A DNA stretch of 64,000 nucleotides from the NCBI RefSeq assembly GCF_016125955.1, contig NZ_JADEVE010000215.1, positions 1-64,000 on the forward strand, given 5' to 3'. The position numbers and the translations under genes were made by a program. A model generated the notes under the pieces. It made no database searches. It had not been told where the DNA came from and saw only the letters and a program-made list of their open reading frames with translations. Within the stretch, counting starts at the first letter, position 1, and the number at the start of each line of letters is the position of its first letter. This DNA comes from Acetomicrobium sp. S15 = DSM 107314 (lineage in GTDB: Bacteria; Synergistota; Synergistia; Synergistales; Thermosynergistaceae). Shown here piece after piece: positions 44,111-52,138 of the stretch.

Positions 44111-45352
44111 ATGACTAAGTTTATCGACACGAAGATAGCATGGAAAACGGACAAGTGGTTTACCAGCCCTTGGAATTTTGTGCCCGAAGTGCGAAAGGAC
44201 ATGGTCTTTTCTAAGAATATAAAGTTCCATGACGTTTCCTTGCGCGACGGCGAACAACAGGCGGGCCTCGTTTTTAATAAGGATCAAAAGATAGCCTTAG
44301 CGGAGAAGTTGGCGGAAGTAGGAATTCACCGCATAGAGGCTGGGATGCCTGCCGTATCGAAGCAGGACGCAGAAGCCATAACCGAGATTGTAAAGCGCAA
44401 CTTGGGACCTGAGATTTTTGCCTTTGCCAGGTGCATGAAGGATGACGTAAAGCGCTCCATCGATTGTGGCGTGAAGAACGTAGTCCTCGAAATACCTTCA
44501 AGTGATCATTTGATTAAAAATGCTTACGGGTGGACGACGGAGAAGGCTATAGATCTATCGATAGAAGCCACCAAATATGCTCATGAGAATGGTCTATACG
44601 TTTCTTTCTTCACGATCGATGGCTCCAGGGCAGACATGAATGATTATCTCAACCTAATCGAGCGCGTTGCCAAAGAAGGACACATGGATGAACTTACCGT
44701 TGTGGATACGCTTGGCGCATTAAATCCTCACGCAGTACCGTATCTCCTCAAAAAAGTAAAAGAGCGTATCAGCGATAAGCCCATTGGCGTTCATTTTCAT
44801 GATGACTTCGGTCTCGGTGCGGCGAACACCATCATGGCCATGGCGGCAGGAGCAGATATAGCTCATACCTCGATTTCCGGTATAGGAGAACGAGCCGGCA
44901 ATGCTCCTTACGAGATGGTTGCCCTTTCACTCCTCTGTATGTATGGTGTTGATACAGGATTAAAATATGAAAAGATGTATCCCCTCTCTAAATTCCTCAG
45001 GGAGATCTCCGACTTCACCGTGAGGCCCAATGAGGGCATCGTGGGCGATCGCATTAATCAGATAGAGTCTGGCATAGTGGCAGCCTGGTATAAGAATGCG
45101 AAAGATATTGCCCCTCTCGAGCTTGCGCCATACCTTTATCCTCTCGTAGGTCACCCTGAAACAGAAGTGGTCATCGGCAAGATGAGCGGCGTTCCCAACA
45201 TTGAGATTTATCTTGACAAGTTAGGCCTCACTGCCAACGAAGAGCAAAAACTTGAAATCGTCAACGCTGTGAAAGAAAAGTCCTTGTCGAAGGGGGGCTT
45301 GCTCACAATAGAAGAGTTTAGAGAAATAGCAGAGAAAGTGATAAGTGGCTAA
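44111..45352 (+). CDS. DRE-TIM metallolyase (homocitrate/isopropylmalate synthase-like)
   Basis: A 413-residue protein. The metal motif is DVSLRDGEQQAG (D-x-x-x-RDGEQ) near residue 41 and GVHFHDDFGLGAANT carries the HxH ligands. GIGERAGNAPYE matches the homocitrate/2-isopropylmalate synthase group. A 35-residue N-terminal extension containing several tryptophans precedes the barrel. The full leucine-feedback domain of LeuA is absent. No leu or lys genes surround it, so a specialised condensing or retro-aldol cleavage of a 2-hydroxy (tri)carboxylic acid is likely. A Re-citrate synthase-like role is another possibility. ATG 44111 follows AAAGGAGGAG. Confidence 0.8.
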   Translation: MTKFIDTKIAWKTDKWFTSPWNFVPEVRKDMVFSKNIKFHDVSLRDGEQQAGLVFNKDQKIALAEKLAEVGIHRIEAGMPAVSKQDAEAITEIVKRNLGPEIFAFARCMKDDVKRSIDCGVKNVVLEIPSSDHLIKNAYGWTTEKAIDLSIEATKYAHENGLYVSFFTIDGSRADMNDYLNLIERVAKEGHMDELTVVDTLGALNPHAVPYLLKKVKERISDKPIGVHFHDDFGLGAANTIMAMAAGADIAHTSISGIGERAGNAPYEMVALSLLCMYGVDTGLKYEKMYPLSKFLREISDFTVRPNEGIVGDRINQIESGIVAAWYKNAKDIAPLELAPYLYPLVGHPETEVVIGKMSGVPNIEIYLDKLGLTANEEQKLEIVNAVKEKSLSKGGLLTIEEFREIAEKVISG

Positions 45353-45389
45353 AGCTTCTGGTTACAACATAACATTGGAGGTGTAGAGG

Positions 45390-46403
45390 ATGAGTAAGAT
45401 TTCTAAATATTTAGTGGTTGTTTTGTGTGCGTTGATTTTTATGGCGCCCCAGGCTTTTGCTGCCAGCAAGCCCATGGTTATTAAGTTCGCTCACAATGGA
45501 AACACTATAATGGAAGATCCCCAAAATGTGGCGTGTTATGCCTTTGAGAAAATGGTCGAAGAAAAGTCTGGTGGCGCATTTGACGTTCAGATCTACCCAG
45601 CTGCACAGCTCGGCGACGCGAGGACTATAGTTGAAGGCGTGCAAATGGGAGCCATCGAGATGGGCGACGTGGAAAATGGCCCCATGGGGCGCTTTGTGCC
45701 GGCTGCCTCCATATGGGATCTGCCGTTTCTCTTCCTTGACCTCGATCATGCGCACAAGGTGCTTGATGGGCCTGTGGGGCAGCAGGTTCAGCAGAAATAT
45801 TTGAGTGTAGGCATACGCCACCTGGCATACAACGATGGTGGTTTTCGCTATTTCACCAACAGCAAACGCCCCATAAAGACGATTGACGACATGAAGGGCT
45901 TAAAGATTCGCGTTATGGAAAGCGAAATCATGATAGACACCATAAACGCTTTCGGCGCTTCTGCTATTCCTATGGCCTTTGGCGAGGTTTATACGGCTCT
46001 ACAACAGGGTGTAGTAGATGGTCAAGAGAACCCGTTAAATCTGATCTACAGCCAAAAGTTTTACGAGGTGCAAAAATACCTGTCTTTGAGCGGCCATTTT
46101 TACTATCCGAGGCAATATATCGTTTCAGAGATGCTTTGGCAGAAGCTTACTCCAGAACAACAGCAGATTATAGCCGAATGCGCTAAGGCCGCCTGTGAAA
46201 TTCAACGTGAAGAGTTTGCGAAATACGAGACACGCATGTTGGGCGTCTTAAAAGATCTGGGCATGGAAATAAACGAAGTAGAGAAGGACGGGTTTGCAAA
46301 GGTCTCTGTCGAGAAGGTGTACCCCAAGTTCTATAAGGTGATTGGCGAGGGTGACGAAGCGCGCGGTAAAGCGCTGGTAGAGCAAGCTATGAGCGCAAAA
46401 TAA
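45390..46403 (+). CDS. dctP: TRAP transporter solute-binding protein (DctP), second system
   Basis: A 337-residue secreted protein; signal peptide about residues 1-25 ending APQAFAAS. LKIRVMESEIM holds the carboxylate-binding arginine and GEVYTALQQGVVDGQENPL is the DctP signature. It resembles the 41300 protein in the central motifs (the two share QKYLSLSGH-type segments) and may bind a related acid. ATG 45390 has TTGGAGGTG upstream. A 15-bp hairpin follows, before its permease genes. Confidence 0.92.
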   Translation: MSKISKYLVVVLCALIFMAPQAFAASKPMVIKFAHNGNTIMEDPQNVACYAFEKMVEEKSGGAFDVQIYPAAQLGDARTIVEGVQMGAIEMGDVENGPMGRFVPAASIWDLPFLFLDLDHAHKVLDGPVGQQVQQKYLSVGIRHLAYNDGGFRYFTNSKRPIKTIDDMKGLKIRVMESEIMIDTINAFGASAIPMAFGEVYTALQQGVVDGQENPLNLIYSQKFYEVQKYLSLSGHFYYPRQYIVSEMLWQKLTPEQQQIIAECAKAACEIQREEFAKYETRMLGVLKDLGMEINEVEKDGFAKVSVEKVYPKFYKVIGEGDEARGKALVEQAMSAK

Positions 46404-46414
46404 CTTTTGTGTCG

Positions 46415-46450
46415 AACAGAGAGGAAGAGCGAGGTCTCTTCCTCTCTGTT
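46415..46450 (+). terminator. Attenuating hairpin between dctP and dctQ
   Basis: AACAGAGAGGAAGAG (46415-46429) and CTCTTCCTCTCTGTT (46436-46450) pair perfectly around CGAGGT. A short T-rich tail (GTTTTATG) follows. It probably reduces permease relative to binding-protein expression. Confidence 0.75.
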
Positions 46451-46468
46451 TTATGTGGGGGGGTCGAC

Positions 46469-46969
46469 ATGGTTGAGAGGCGAAGCGTGTATGCGTGGTT
46501 TAATACAGGGGTAAAATGGTTTTTAGCCATTTTGATGATGGTAATTGCCGGTCTTACATTTTATCAGGTGATAATGCGGTATGCATTCAATAGAGCCCCA
46601 TCGTGGAGTGAAGAGTTAGTACGGTTTCTATTCGTATGGTGTACTTTTGTAGCTGCTGCTATAGGAATCAAAGAAGGAATACATATAGGTATCGATGCAC
46701 TGGTGAGGTTGCTCCCTAAGGGCATGCAAGAAATTTTAAGGATATTAGTTCAAGGGATAGTCATGTTTTTTGGTTCTTGTATGATTTATTATGGCTGGAA
46801 AGTAATCGTTATGACTTCAAGACAGCCGTCGCCTGCTCTGGGCTTGCCAATGAGTTATGTTTATGCCTCTATCCCAGCTATGGGCATCTTGATATTGGTT
46901 TATGGAAGCCAGGAGGTTTTAAAATCGCTAAAAAGTTTTAGCGTAGACAGCAGCGACAACCGGCTATAG
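46469..46969 (+). CDS. dctQ: TRAP transporter small permease (DctQ), second system
   Basis: A 166-residue, four-helix membrane protein. RYAFNRAPSWSEELVRFLFVW and LGLPMSYVYASIPAMG are the family features, here given in part. ATG 46469 follows GTGGGGGGG at 46455-46463; the frame opens at 46409, but that part would lie inside the hairpin. It pairs with DctM encoded 13 bases later. Confidence 0.88.
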   Translation: MVERRSVYAWFNTGVKWFLAILMMVIAGLTFYQVIMRYAFNRAPSWSEELVRFLFVWCTFVAAAIGIKEGIHIGIDALVRLLPKGMQEILRILVQGIVMFFGSCMIYYGWKVIVMTSRQPSPALGLPMSYVYASIPAMGILILVYGSQEVLKSLKSFSVDSSDNRL

Positions 46970-46982
46970 GGGTGATTTTTCA

Positions 46983-48257
46983 ATGCTTGCTATTTTGTTG
47001 ACTACGTTAGTTATATGTTTTGCGATCAATGTGCCGATAGGGTTTGCACTGGCTATCGCTGCCCTTTTTGCTATGATTTTTTCCGGTAACCTTCCGCTTA
47101 CATTGATCCCCATGCGCATGGTGGCTGGTGCCAATTCCTTTCCCCTTTTGGCCATACCCTTTTTCATGCTCGCAGGAGCTATTATGGAACGGGGCGGCGT
47201 GTCGAGGCGTATTGTGGAATTGGCTAGCACTCTGGTGGGACATGTGCGAGGCGGGTTGGCCGCAGTCTCTATATTGGGATGCACTTTCTTTGCTGCTATA
47301 TCCGGATCCACTCCTGCTACCGCCGCTGCCATAGGAAACCTTACCATCCCAGAAATGGAAAAACGCGGATACGAGCGCAGTTATGCAGCGGCTGTTGTTG
47401 CTGCAGCTGCATGCCTCGGCGTAATTATACCGCCAAGCATCACCATGGTCATTTTTGGCGTTACGGCCAATGTCTCGGTAGGAAAACTCCTTATAGGCGG
47501 GATCGTTCCAGGGTGTTTTCTCTCCGCATTGCTCCTTTTTATGAACCGTTATATGTCGGGTAAACTTGGGTACCCTACGGAGGAACGTCACAGCTGGAAG
47601 GAGCGCCTTAGGACATTTGCCGACGCATCATGGGGATTGATGATGCCTATTATAATACTGGGGGGCATAATGAGCGGAGTCTTTACGCCAACAGAATCAT
47701 CGGCCATAGCGGTTGTCTATGGACTAATTGTCGGTTTCTTCGTATATCGCGAACTTACGCTCAAAGATTTGATCCCAATATTCTACAAAGCGTCGCTCAA
47801 CTCAGCCATGATAATGTTGCTTATAGCTGCTGCTAATCCCTTTGGCTGGCTTATGACGGTAGAACAAGTGCCTACAATCGTATCGAATAGCATTCTGTCA
47901 TTCTCGACAAATAAATACGTCATCTATTTTTTGATGCTTGTTATATATTTGATATTAGGGACATTTATGGAAACAGCTGCGATAATACTTCTTATTGTCC
48001 CAGTGTTTGCGCCGATTGCGGAGCAAGTTGGTATAGATTTGGTGCAATTTGGCGTTGTAACCGTTATTTCGCTTGCCATTGGTATGGCCACGCCTCCCGT
48101 TGGGATTTCTCTCTTTGCTTCCTGCAGCATAGCTAACATTACTATGGGAGACATCACTAAAAAAGTGTTTCCCTTCCTTATTGTTTTGATAGTAGGACTT
48201 CTTATCTTGGCTTACGTGCCGATAATAACTACGTTTTTGCCAAACCTACTCATGTAA
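46983..48257 (+). CDS. dctM: TRAP transporter large permease (DctM), second system
   Basis: A 424-residue, roughly 12-helix permease with SFPLLAIPFFMLAGAIMERG, AISGSTPATAAAIGNLTIPE and GVIIPPSITMVIFG, and LGTFMETAAIILLIVPV in the second half. ATG 46983 has AGGGGTGA upstream. It completes a normal P-Q-M operon whose base composition is closer to the rest of the window than that of the first TRAP block. The malic enzyme gene follows. Confidence 0.92.
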   Translation: MLAILLTTLVICFAINVPIGFALAIAALFAMIFSGNLPLTLIPMRMVAGANSFPLLAIPFFMLAGAIMERGGVSRRIVELASTLVGHVRGGLAAVSILGCTFFAAISGSTPATAAAIGNLTIPEMEKRGYERSYAAAVVAAAACLGVIIPPSITMVIFGVTANVSVGKLLIGGIVPGCFLSALLLFMNRYMSGKLGYPTEERHSWKERLRTFADASWGLMMPIIILGGIMSGVFTPTESSAIAVVYGLIVGFFVYRELTLKDLIPIFYKASLNSAMIMLLIAAANPFGWLMTVEQVPTIVSNSILSFSTNKYVIYFLMLVIYLILGTFMETAAIILLIVPVFAPIAEQVGIDLVQFGVVTVISLAIGMATPPVGISLFASCSIANITMGDITKKVFPFLIVLIVGLLILAYVPIITTFLPNLLM

Positions 48258-48326
48258 GCTAAAATTATAACACGGGGCGGTGAGGTGGATGCCGCAAATA
48301 TAACCTTTCGGAGGGTGGTAGTAGCA

Positions 48327-49511
48327 ATGGCAGAACGCAGTGATGTTTACCAGAAGGCCCTTGAATTGCACAAGGCTCATCGGGGAAAAATAGAAGTAGG
48401 GTATAAGGTTCCCTTGAAGGATGCCGCAGACCTTGCTTTAGCATATACGCCTGGCGTGGCTGAACCGTGTAGGCAGATACACGACGATCCTTCTAAAGTA
48501 TGGGAAGTCACCAGCCGCTGGAACTTGGTAGCCGTCGTGAGCGACGGCAGCGCTGTGTTGGGCTTGGGCGATATCGGAGCGCTCGCATCACTTCCTGTGA
48601 TGGAGGGAAAGTGCAACCTTTTCAAAAAATTCGCAAATGTAGACGCCTTTCCCATATTGGTTGCGACAAAGGACGTGGAAAAGATTGTAGAGACAGTGCG
48701 CCTCATATCTCCGACGTTCGGCGGCATAAATCTGGAAGACATTGCCGCTCCTCGCTGCTTTGAAATCGAGAGGAAACTTCAAGAGTCCCTCGACATTCCC
48801 GTTTTTCACGATGATCAACATGGCACTGCCGTTATAGTATTGGGAGGTCTCCAAAACGCCTTAAAAGTGGTCGGCAAAACCATAGACAGCGTCCGTATTG
48901 TAATAAATGGAGCAGGCGCTGCCGGTACTGCCATCGCAAAGGTCTGCTTGAGCGCTGGAGCTAAAAATGTCGTGGTTTGCGACAGCAAGGGAATTATAAG
49001 CCAAAATAGGACAGACCTAAATTGGGCGAAGAAGGAATTGGCCGAAATTACCAACCCTGAGGGGCTTTCTGGAGACTTAGCGACTGCTCTTAAAGGAGCA
49101 GATGTCTTCCTCGGAGTATCTGTGGCTGGAGCGGTAACTAAGGATATGGCTAAGTCCATGAAGAAGGGAGCCATAATTTTTGCCATGGCTAACCCTACGC
49201 CTGAGATTTTCCCTGATGAAGCTAAAGAGGCTGGAGTTGCCGTTATGGCTACTGGGAGGAGCGACTTTCCGAACCAGATAAATAACTGCCTCGGCTTTCC
49301 AGGTATCTTCAGGGGTGCCCTCGATGCGGGAGCTATGAAAATAACTGAGGGCATGAAACTGGCCGCTGCCAATGCCTTGAGCGGCCTTGTTTCAGAACGG
49401 GAACTACAGGCAGATTACATTATTCCCTCGGCATTTGACGAGCGCGTCGTTCCGGCTGTAGCGAAGGCTGTGGCAGAAGCAGCTCGTGCTGAGGGCGTGT
49501 GCAGGTGGTAA
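48327..49511 (+). CDS. NAD(P)-dependent malic enzyme (short type)
   Basis: A 394-residue bacterial short malic enzyme with no phosphotransacetylase tail. AYTPGVAEPC near residue 35, the catalytic lysine in FPILVATKD-adjacent GINLEDIAAPRCFEIE, IPVFHDDQHGTA and the Rossmann GAGAAGTAIAKV are seen. ATG 48327 follows GGAGGGTGG at 48310-48318. It oxidatively decarboxylates malate to pyruvate. Next to a dicarboxylate-type TRAP system it suggests malate (or a compound turned into malate) is a growth substrate. Confidence 0.92.
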   Translation: MAERSDVYQKALELHKAHRGKIEVGYKVPLKDAADLALAYTPGVAEPCRQIHDDPSKVWEVTSRWNLVAVVSDGSAVLGLGDIGALASLPVMEGKCNLFKKFANVDAFPILVATKDVEKIVETVRLISPTFGGINLEDIAAPRCFEIERKLQESLDIPVFHDDQHGTAVIVLGGLQNALKVVGKTIDSVRIVINGAGAAGTAIAKVCLSAGAKNVVVCDSKGIISQNRTDLNWAKKELAEITNPEGLSGDLATALKGADVFLGVSVAGAVTKDMAKSMKKGAIIFAMANPTPEIFPDEAKEAGVAVMATGRSDFPNQINNCLGFPGIFRGALDAGAMKITEGMKLAAANALSGLVSERELQADYIIPSAFDERVVPAVAKAVAEAARAEGVCRW

Positions 49512-49514
49512 TGT

Positions 49515-49736
49515 GTGGCGACGCTCATTTTAATGCCAGAGCTGGCCGACGGCAAAGAAAAGAAGATAGAACTTCCGATTGATCGGCCGTTGGTGTTGCG
49601 CGAATTTCTAAAAATGGGCGGGGTAGACCCTGCCATCGTCGGTGTGGCCGTGTGCAACGGCAAGATGCTCGGTATGGACGAAGTGATCCAGCCCGGCGAT
49701 AGCATAAAACTCCTCCCTTTTATCGGTGGAGGATAG
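49515..49736 (+). CDS. MoaD/ThiS-like ubiquitin-fold sulfur carrier
   Basis: A 73-residue beta-grasp protein starting at GTG 49515, 3 bases after the malic enzyme stop. It ends in PFIGGG, the exposed di-glycine that is thiocarboxylated in MoaD/ThiS proteins. Features such as VLREFLKMGGV and the PGDSIKLLP turn fit the fold. It may supply sulfur for the tungstopterin of the two AORs, or act in another sulfur transfer; which one cannot be told. No moaE or moeB gene is adjacent. Confidence 0.75.
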   Translation: MATLILMPELADGKEKKIELPIDRPLVLREFLKMGGVDPAIVGVAVCNGKMLGMDEVIQPGDSIKLLPFIGGG

Positions 49737-49741
49737 AAAGG

Positions 49742-50467
49742 TTATTCGAACTTTTTAGATAGCAGCTTGGCAGCTGGAAATAGAAAGAGCAGAAAGAACG
49801 CCATTAGAACCGTAGCATGAAGGGCTATTGGGGCGCCTTGGCTGAGACCTGAGGCTCCCCTAAACCCTTTTATGGCGTAGGTGAGAGGCAAAAGATGAGC
49901 CACAAGCTGCAAGGCCATCGGCATTGCTTCAAGGGGATATACCACGCCGCTTATAAATACCATGACAAAGCGAGGAAGATTAAGCAAGCTTTGAGCCTCA
50001 AAAACCTCCCTAACCATCAGACAAAGGAGCGATCCCATGGCGGAAAATGCCAACAGCGCTGGCAAGAGGATTGAGAAAAATATAGTCCAATCCACGTGAA
50101 GGTTTAAAGATAAGGCACATATTACTGCCACTGCCGAGCTCATAAAGAGGCCGAATATGGCTCCGCCCAGAATTTTGCCCAACAAAATTGCCATCATGCT
50201 GATAGGAGCGAGGAGAAGCCTCTCCAATGACCCCAGGCGAAGCTCGAAATTTATCACCACCGCTTCAGCTGCGGTAGTGCTGAATAGTGCGGTCATGGCT
50301 ACGAGTCCAGGGACCAACCCATCGAAATCCACAGGGTTCCTGAGATAGAAGGCCAGAACCCACGTGATAGGGAATACTATTCCCCAGCTGATGGCCGGTG
50401 GTTTGGAATAATAAGTCTTCATGTCTTTTTCGATAATGCACCATATTCCCCTTAAGTCATCGCGCAT
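49742..50467 (-). CDS. ABC-2 type transporter permease
   Basis: A 241-residue membrane protein with about six hydrophobic segments (ABC2 membrane domain). I start at ATG 50467 (MRDDLRGIWC), two bases after the ATPase gene stops, preceded by GGGAAGTGA; the frame runs on to 50620 inside the ATPase gene. The FELRLGSLERLLLAPIS segment is the usual coupling region of drug/Nod-factor type exporters. It forms an exporter with the ATPase; cargo unknown. Controlled presumably by the PadR protein at the head of the operon. Confidence 0.88.
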   Translation of the reverse strand: MRDDLRGIWCIIEKDMKTYYSKPPAISWGIVFPITWVLAFYLRNPVDFDGLVPGLVAMTALFSTTAAEAVVINFELRLGSLERLLLAPISMMAILLGKILGGAIFGLFMSSAVAVICALSLNLHVDWTIFFSILLPALLAFSAMGSLLCLMVREVFEAQSLLNLPRFVMVFISGVVYPLEAMPMALQLVAHLLPLTYAIKGFRGASGLSQGAPIALHATVLMAFFLLFLFPAAKLLSKKFE

Positions 50468-50469
50468 CG

Positions 50470-51402
50470 TCACTTCCCTCCCTTTTCCGTAGCCATAACA
50501 GTTGGAGAAAGCCCGGTTATCCTTACGAAAGCCTCCTCGAGAGTGGGTTTTACGGTATTGATAGACACAATTTCTGCCCCAGCATCTTGCGCCGCTCGGC
50601 AGATGTGAGGCAGAAGGCAATTCGTAGTGCCGCTGCAGCGCAAAGTGCTTGAGTTGATAAGCATAGGCTTAGTTCCTGTTAGCGCAGCCAGAGGCTCCAC
50701 GAGCGTCAAAGCATCTCCGGATACGGTAAATTCGACGGCTTGTTCCTTAGTGGCCATCTCCTTTAGTTCCTCAGGCCTTCCTGTCATGACGATTCGCCCC
50801 TTCACGATGATCGCGACGCGGTCGCACAAGATGTCCGCCTCTTCCAGGTAATGGGTGGTCAAAAATATCGTCATACCTTGATCGTGCAACTCTCTGATAG
50901 TCTTTCTCAAAGAGCGCGCCGCCATCGCATCCAATCCTACAGTGGGTTCATCCAGAAACAATATCTTTGGGTTGTGAATGAGGGCTGCAGCGATGGTAAG
51001 AGCTCGCTTCATTCCTCGAGAGAGCGTCCCAAACGGATGATCTCTCTTTTCCTGCAAGCGGAACAACTCAAGCAGCGCCTCGGCTCGCTCACGCCTATCC
51101 TTACTCGTTACACCATAGAGTTTGCCCATAAAGATGAGGTTTTCCAGGGCCGTGAGCTCATCGTAGAGGTTTGAGACTTCTGGCGCTACTCCCGTAAACC
51201 CTTTGGCCCCGGCGGCGTTCAATGTAACTTCGAGACCTAACAGCTCGGCTTTTCCCGCTGTAGGTTTGGAAAGCCCGGTGAGCATGCGGATGGTAGTGGT
51301 TTTGCCGGCCCCGTTGGGGCCCAAAAAGCCAAAAGACTCTCCTTTTTCTACATCGAAGCTTATACCGTCAACGGCGACTAAGTCGCCGTATCGCTTAACC
51401 AA
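50470..51402 (-). CDS. ABC transporter ATP-binding protein
   Basis: 310 residues from TTG 51402. Walker A GPNGAGKTTT, signature LSRGMKRAL, Walker B ILFLDEPTVGLD and switch histidine TTHYLEEAD are intact; the Q-loop reads GVAPEVSN, with E in place of Q. The TTG start cuts into the first conserved beta strand (in-frame upstream codons read TAIKASGL) and lacks a good ribosome site, whereas GAGGAGGGA lies at 51436-51444 with only ATA, ACG and ATT codons after it. The true start may therefore be non-canonical. Drives the ABC-2 permease encoded downstream. Confidence 0.88.
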   Translation of the reverse strand: MVKRYGDLVAVDGISFDVEKGESFGFLGPNGAGKTTTIRMLTGLSKPTAGKAELLGLEVTLNAAGAKGFTGVAPEVSNLYDELTALENLIFMGKLYGVTSKDRRERAEALLELFRLQEKRDHPFGTLSRGMKRALTIAAALIHNPKILFLDEPTVGLDAMAARSLRKTIRELHDQGMTIFLTTHYLEEADILCDRVAIIVKGRIVMTGRPEELKEMATKEQAVEFTVSGDALTLVEPLAALTGTKPMLINSSTLRCSGTTNCLLPHICRAAQDAGAEIVSINTVKPTLEEAFVRITGLSPTVMATEKGGK

Positions 51403-51477
51403 CCCCGAGGCTTTAATAGCTGTGGGCGTGGTTATTCCCTCCTCTCCTGGGCGTTGAGCCCGGATCTTGCTTTGGCT

Positions 51478-51852
51478 TTAGCTGAGGTCTTTTTCTGCCA
51501 TCATGATGAAGCTATCCAAAGCATCGCGCATGTCGCGCAGGCTTGCCACCCAGGCTTTTAGGTAATCTTCGCCTTCCGGTGTTATCGAGTAAACCCTGCG
51601 AGCCGGCCCACCGCTCCCCGGTTCCAGGTGGGATTCGAGCATCCCCATATCCTCAAGGCGACGCAGATATCTGTAGACGACCCCAGGGTCAGGAAGGGCT
51701 TTGAGCAATTTGACCGTTTTAATCCTCTCCACGAGCTCGTAACCGTGGACCGGCTCCTTTTTGAGCAGAAGCAAAAGGCATGGAGCCAGAAACCCCTCCA
51801 GACGAGGATCTGGGGCGTCACGACAAGAACAACCATGTCTTCCTCCGCACAT
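51478..51852 (-). CDS. PadR family transcriptional regulator with Cys-rich N-terminus
   Basis: A 124-residue PadR-type winged helix protein: HGYELVERI and VVYRYLRRLEDMGMLES and GGPARRVYSITPEG are the hallmark segments. Uncommonly it begins with MCGGRHGCSCRD, with C2, H6, C8 and C10 ahead of the DNA-binding domain, which could bind metal or sense thiol reagents. It heads the operon padR-ATPase-permease, so it most likely represses its own promoter until the exporter's cargo is present, as in LmrR-type systems. Confidence 0.88.
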   Translation of the reverse strand: MCGGRHGCSCRDAPDPRLEGFLAPCLLLLLKKEPVHGYELVERIKTVKLLKALPDPGVVYRYLRRLEDMGMLESHLEPGSGGPARRVYSITPEGEDYLKAWVASLRDMRDALDSFIMMAEKDLS

Positions 51853-51897
51853 GACATACCTCTCTTTTTTAAGGGTATAGTAAAATTGTCAGTAGTG

Positions 51898-51925
51898 ATT
51901 ATAGGTAATTACAACATAATGTCAA
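51898..51925 (-). promoter_or_regulatory. Consensus promoter of the padR-ABC operon
   Basis: On the minus strand TTGACA (51925-51920), a 16-base spacer and TATAAT (51903-51898): both hexamers are exact consensus. An inverted repeat ATACC/GGTAT (51856-51860 and 51874-51878) between the promoter and the padR start codon could be the autoregulatory operator. The rest of the gap to malQ shows only a lone TATAAT at 52096. Confidence 0.8.
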
Positions 51926-52138
51926 TAAAACTTAGCGTTTTGTTCTTGATGTGAACCATTGGGTTTGTATTGTCCAGTGCACGCAAAGGTCAATTACTGG
52001 TGTATATAATGCACCACGAGATAGTGGGCTGGTTTGCGGTTAAGCGTTTCGCATGACCGTATTCTCGCGACGTGGATGGCCGGTGCAAATAAGGTTATAA
52101 TCTTACTATGCAAGAATTCTCGAGGGGGCTCAAGCAAT

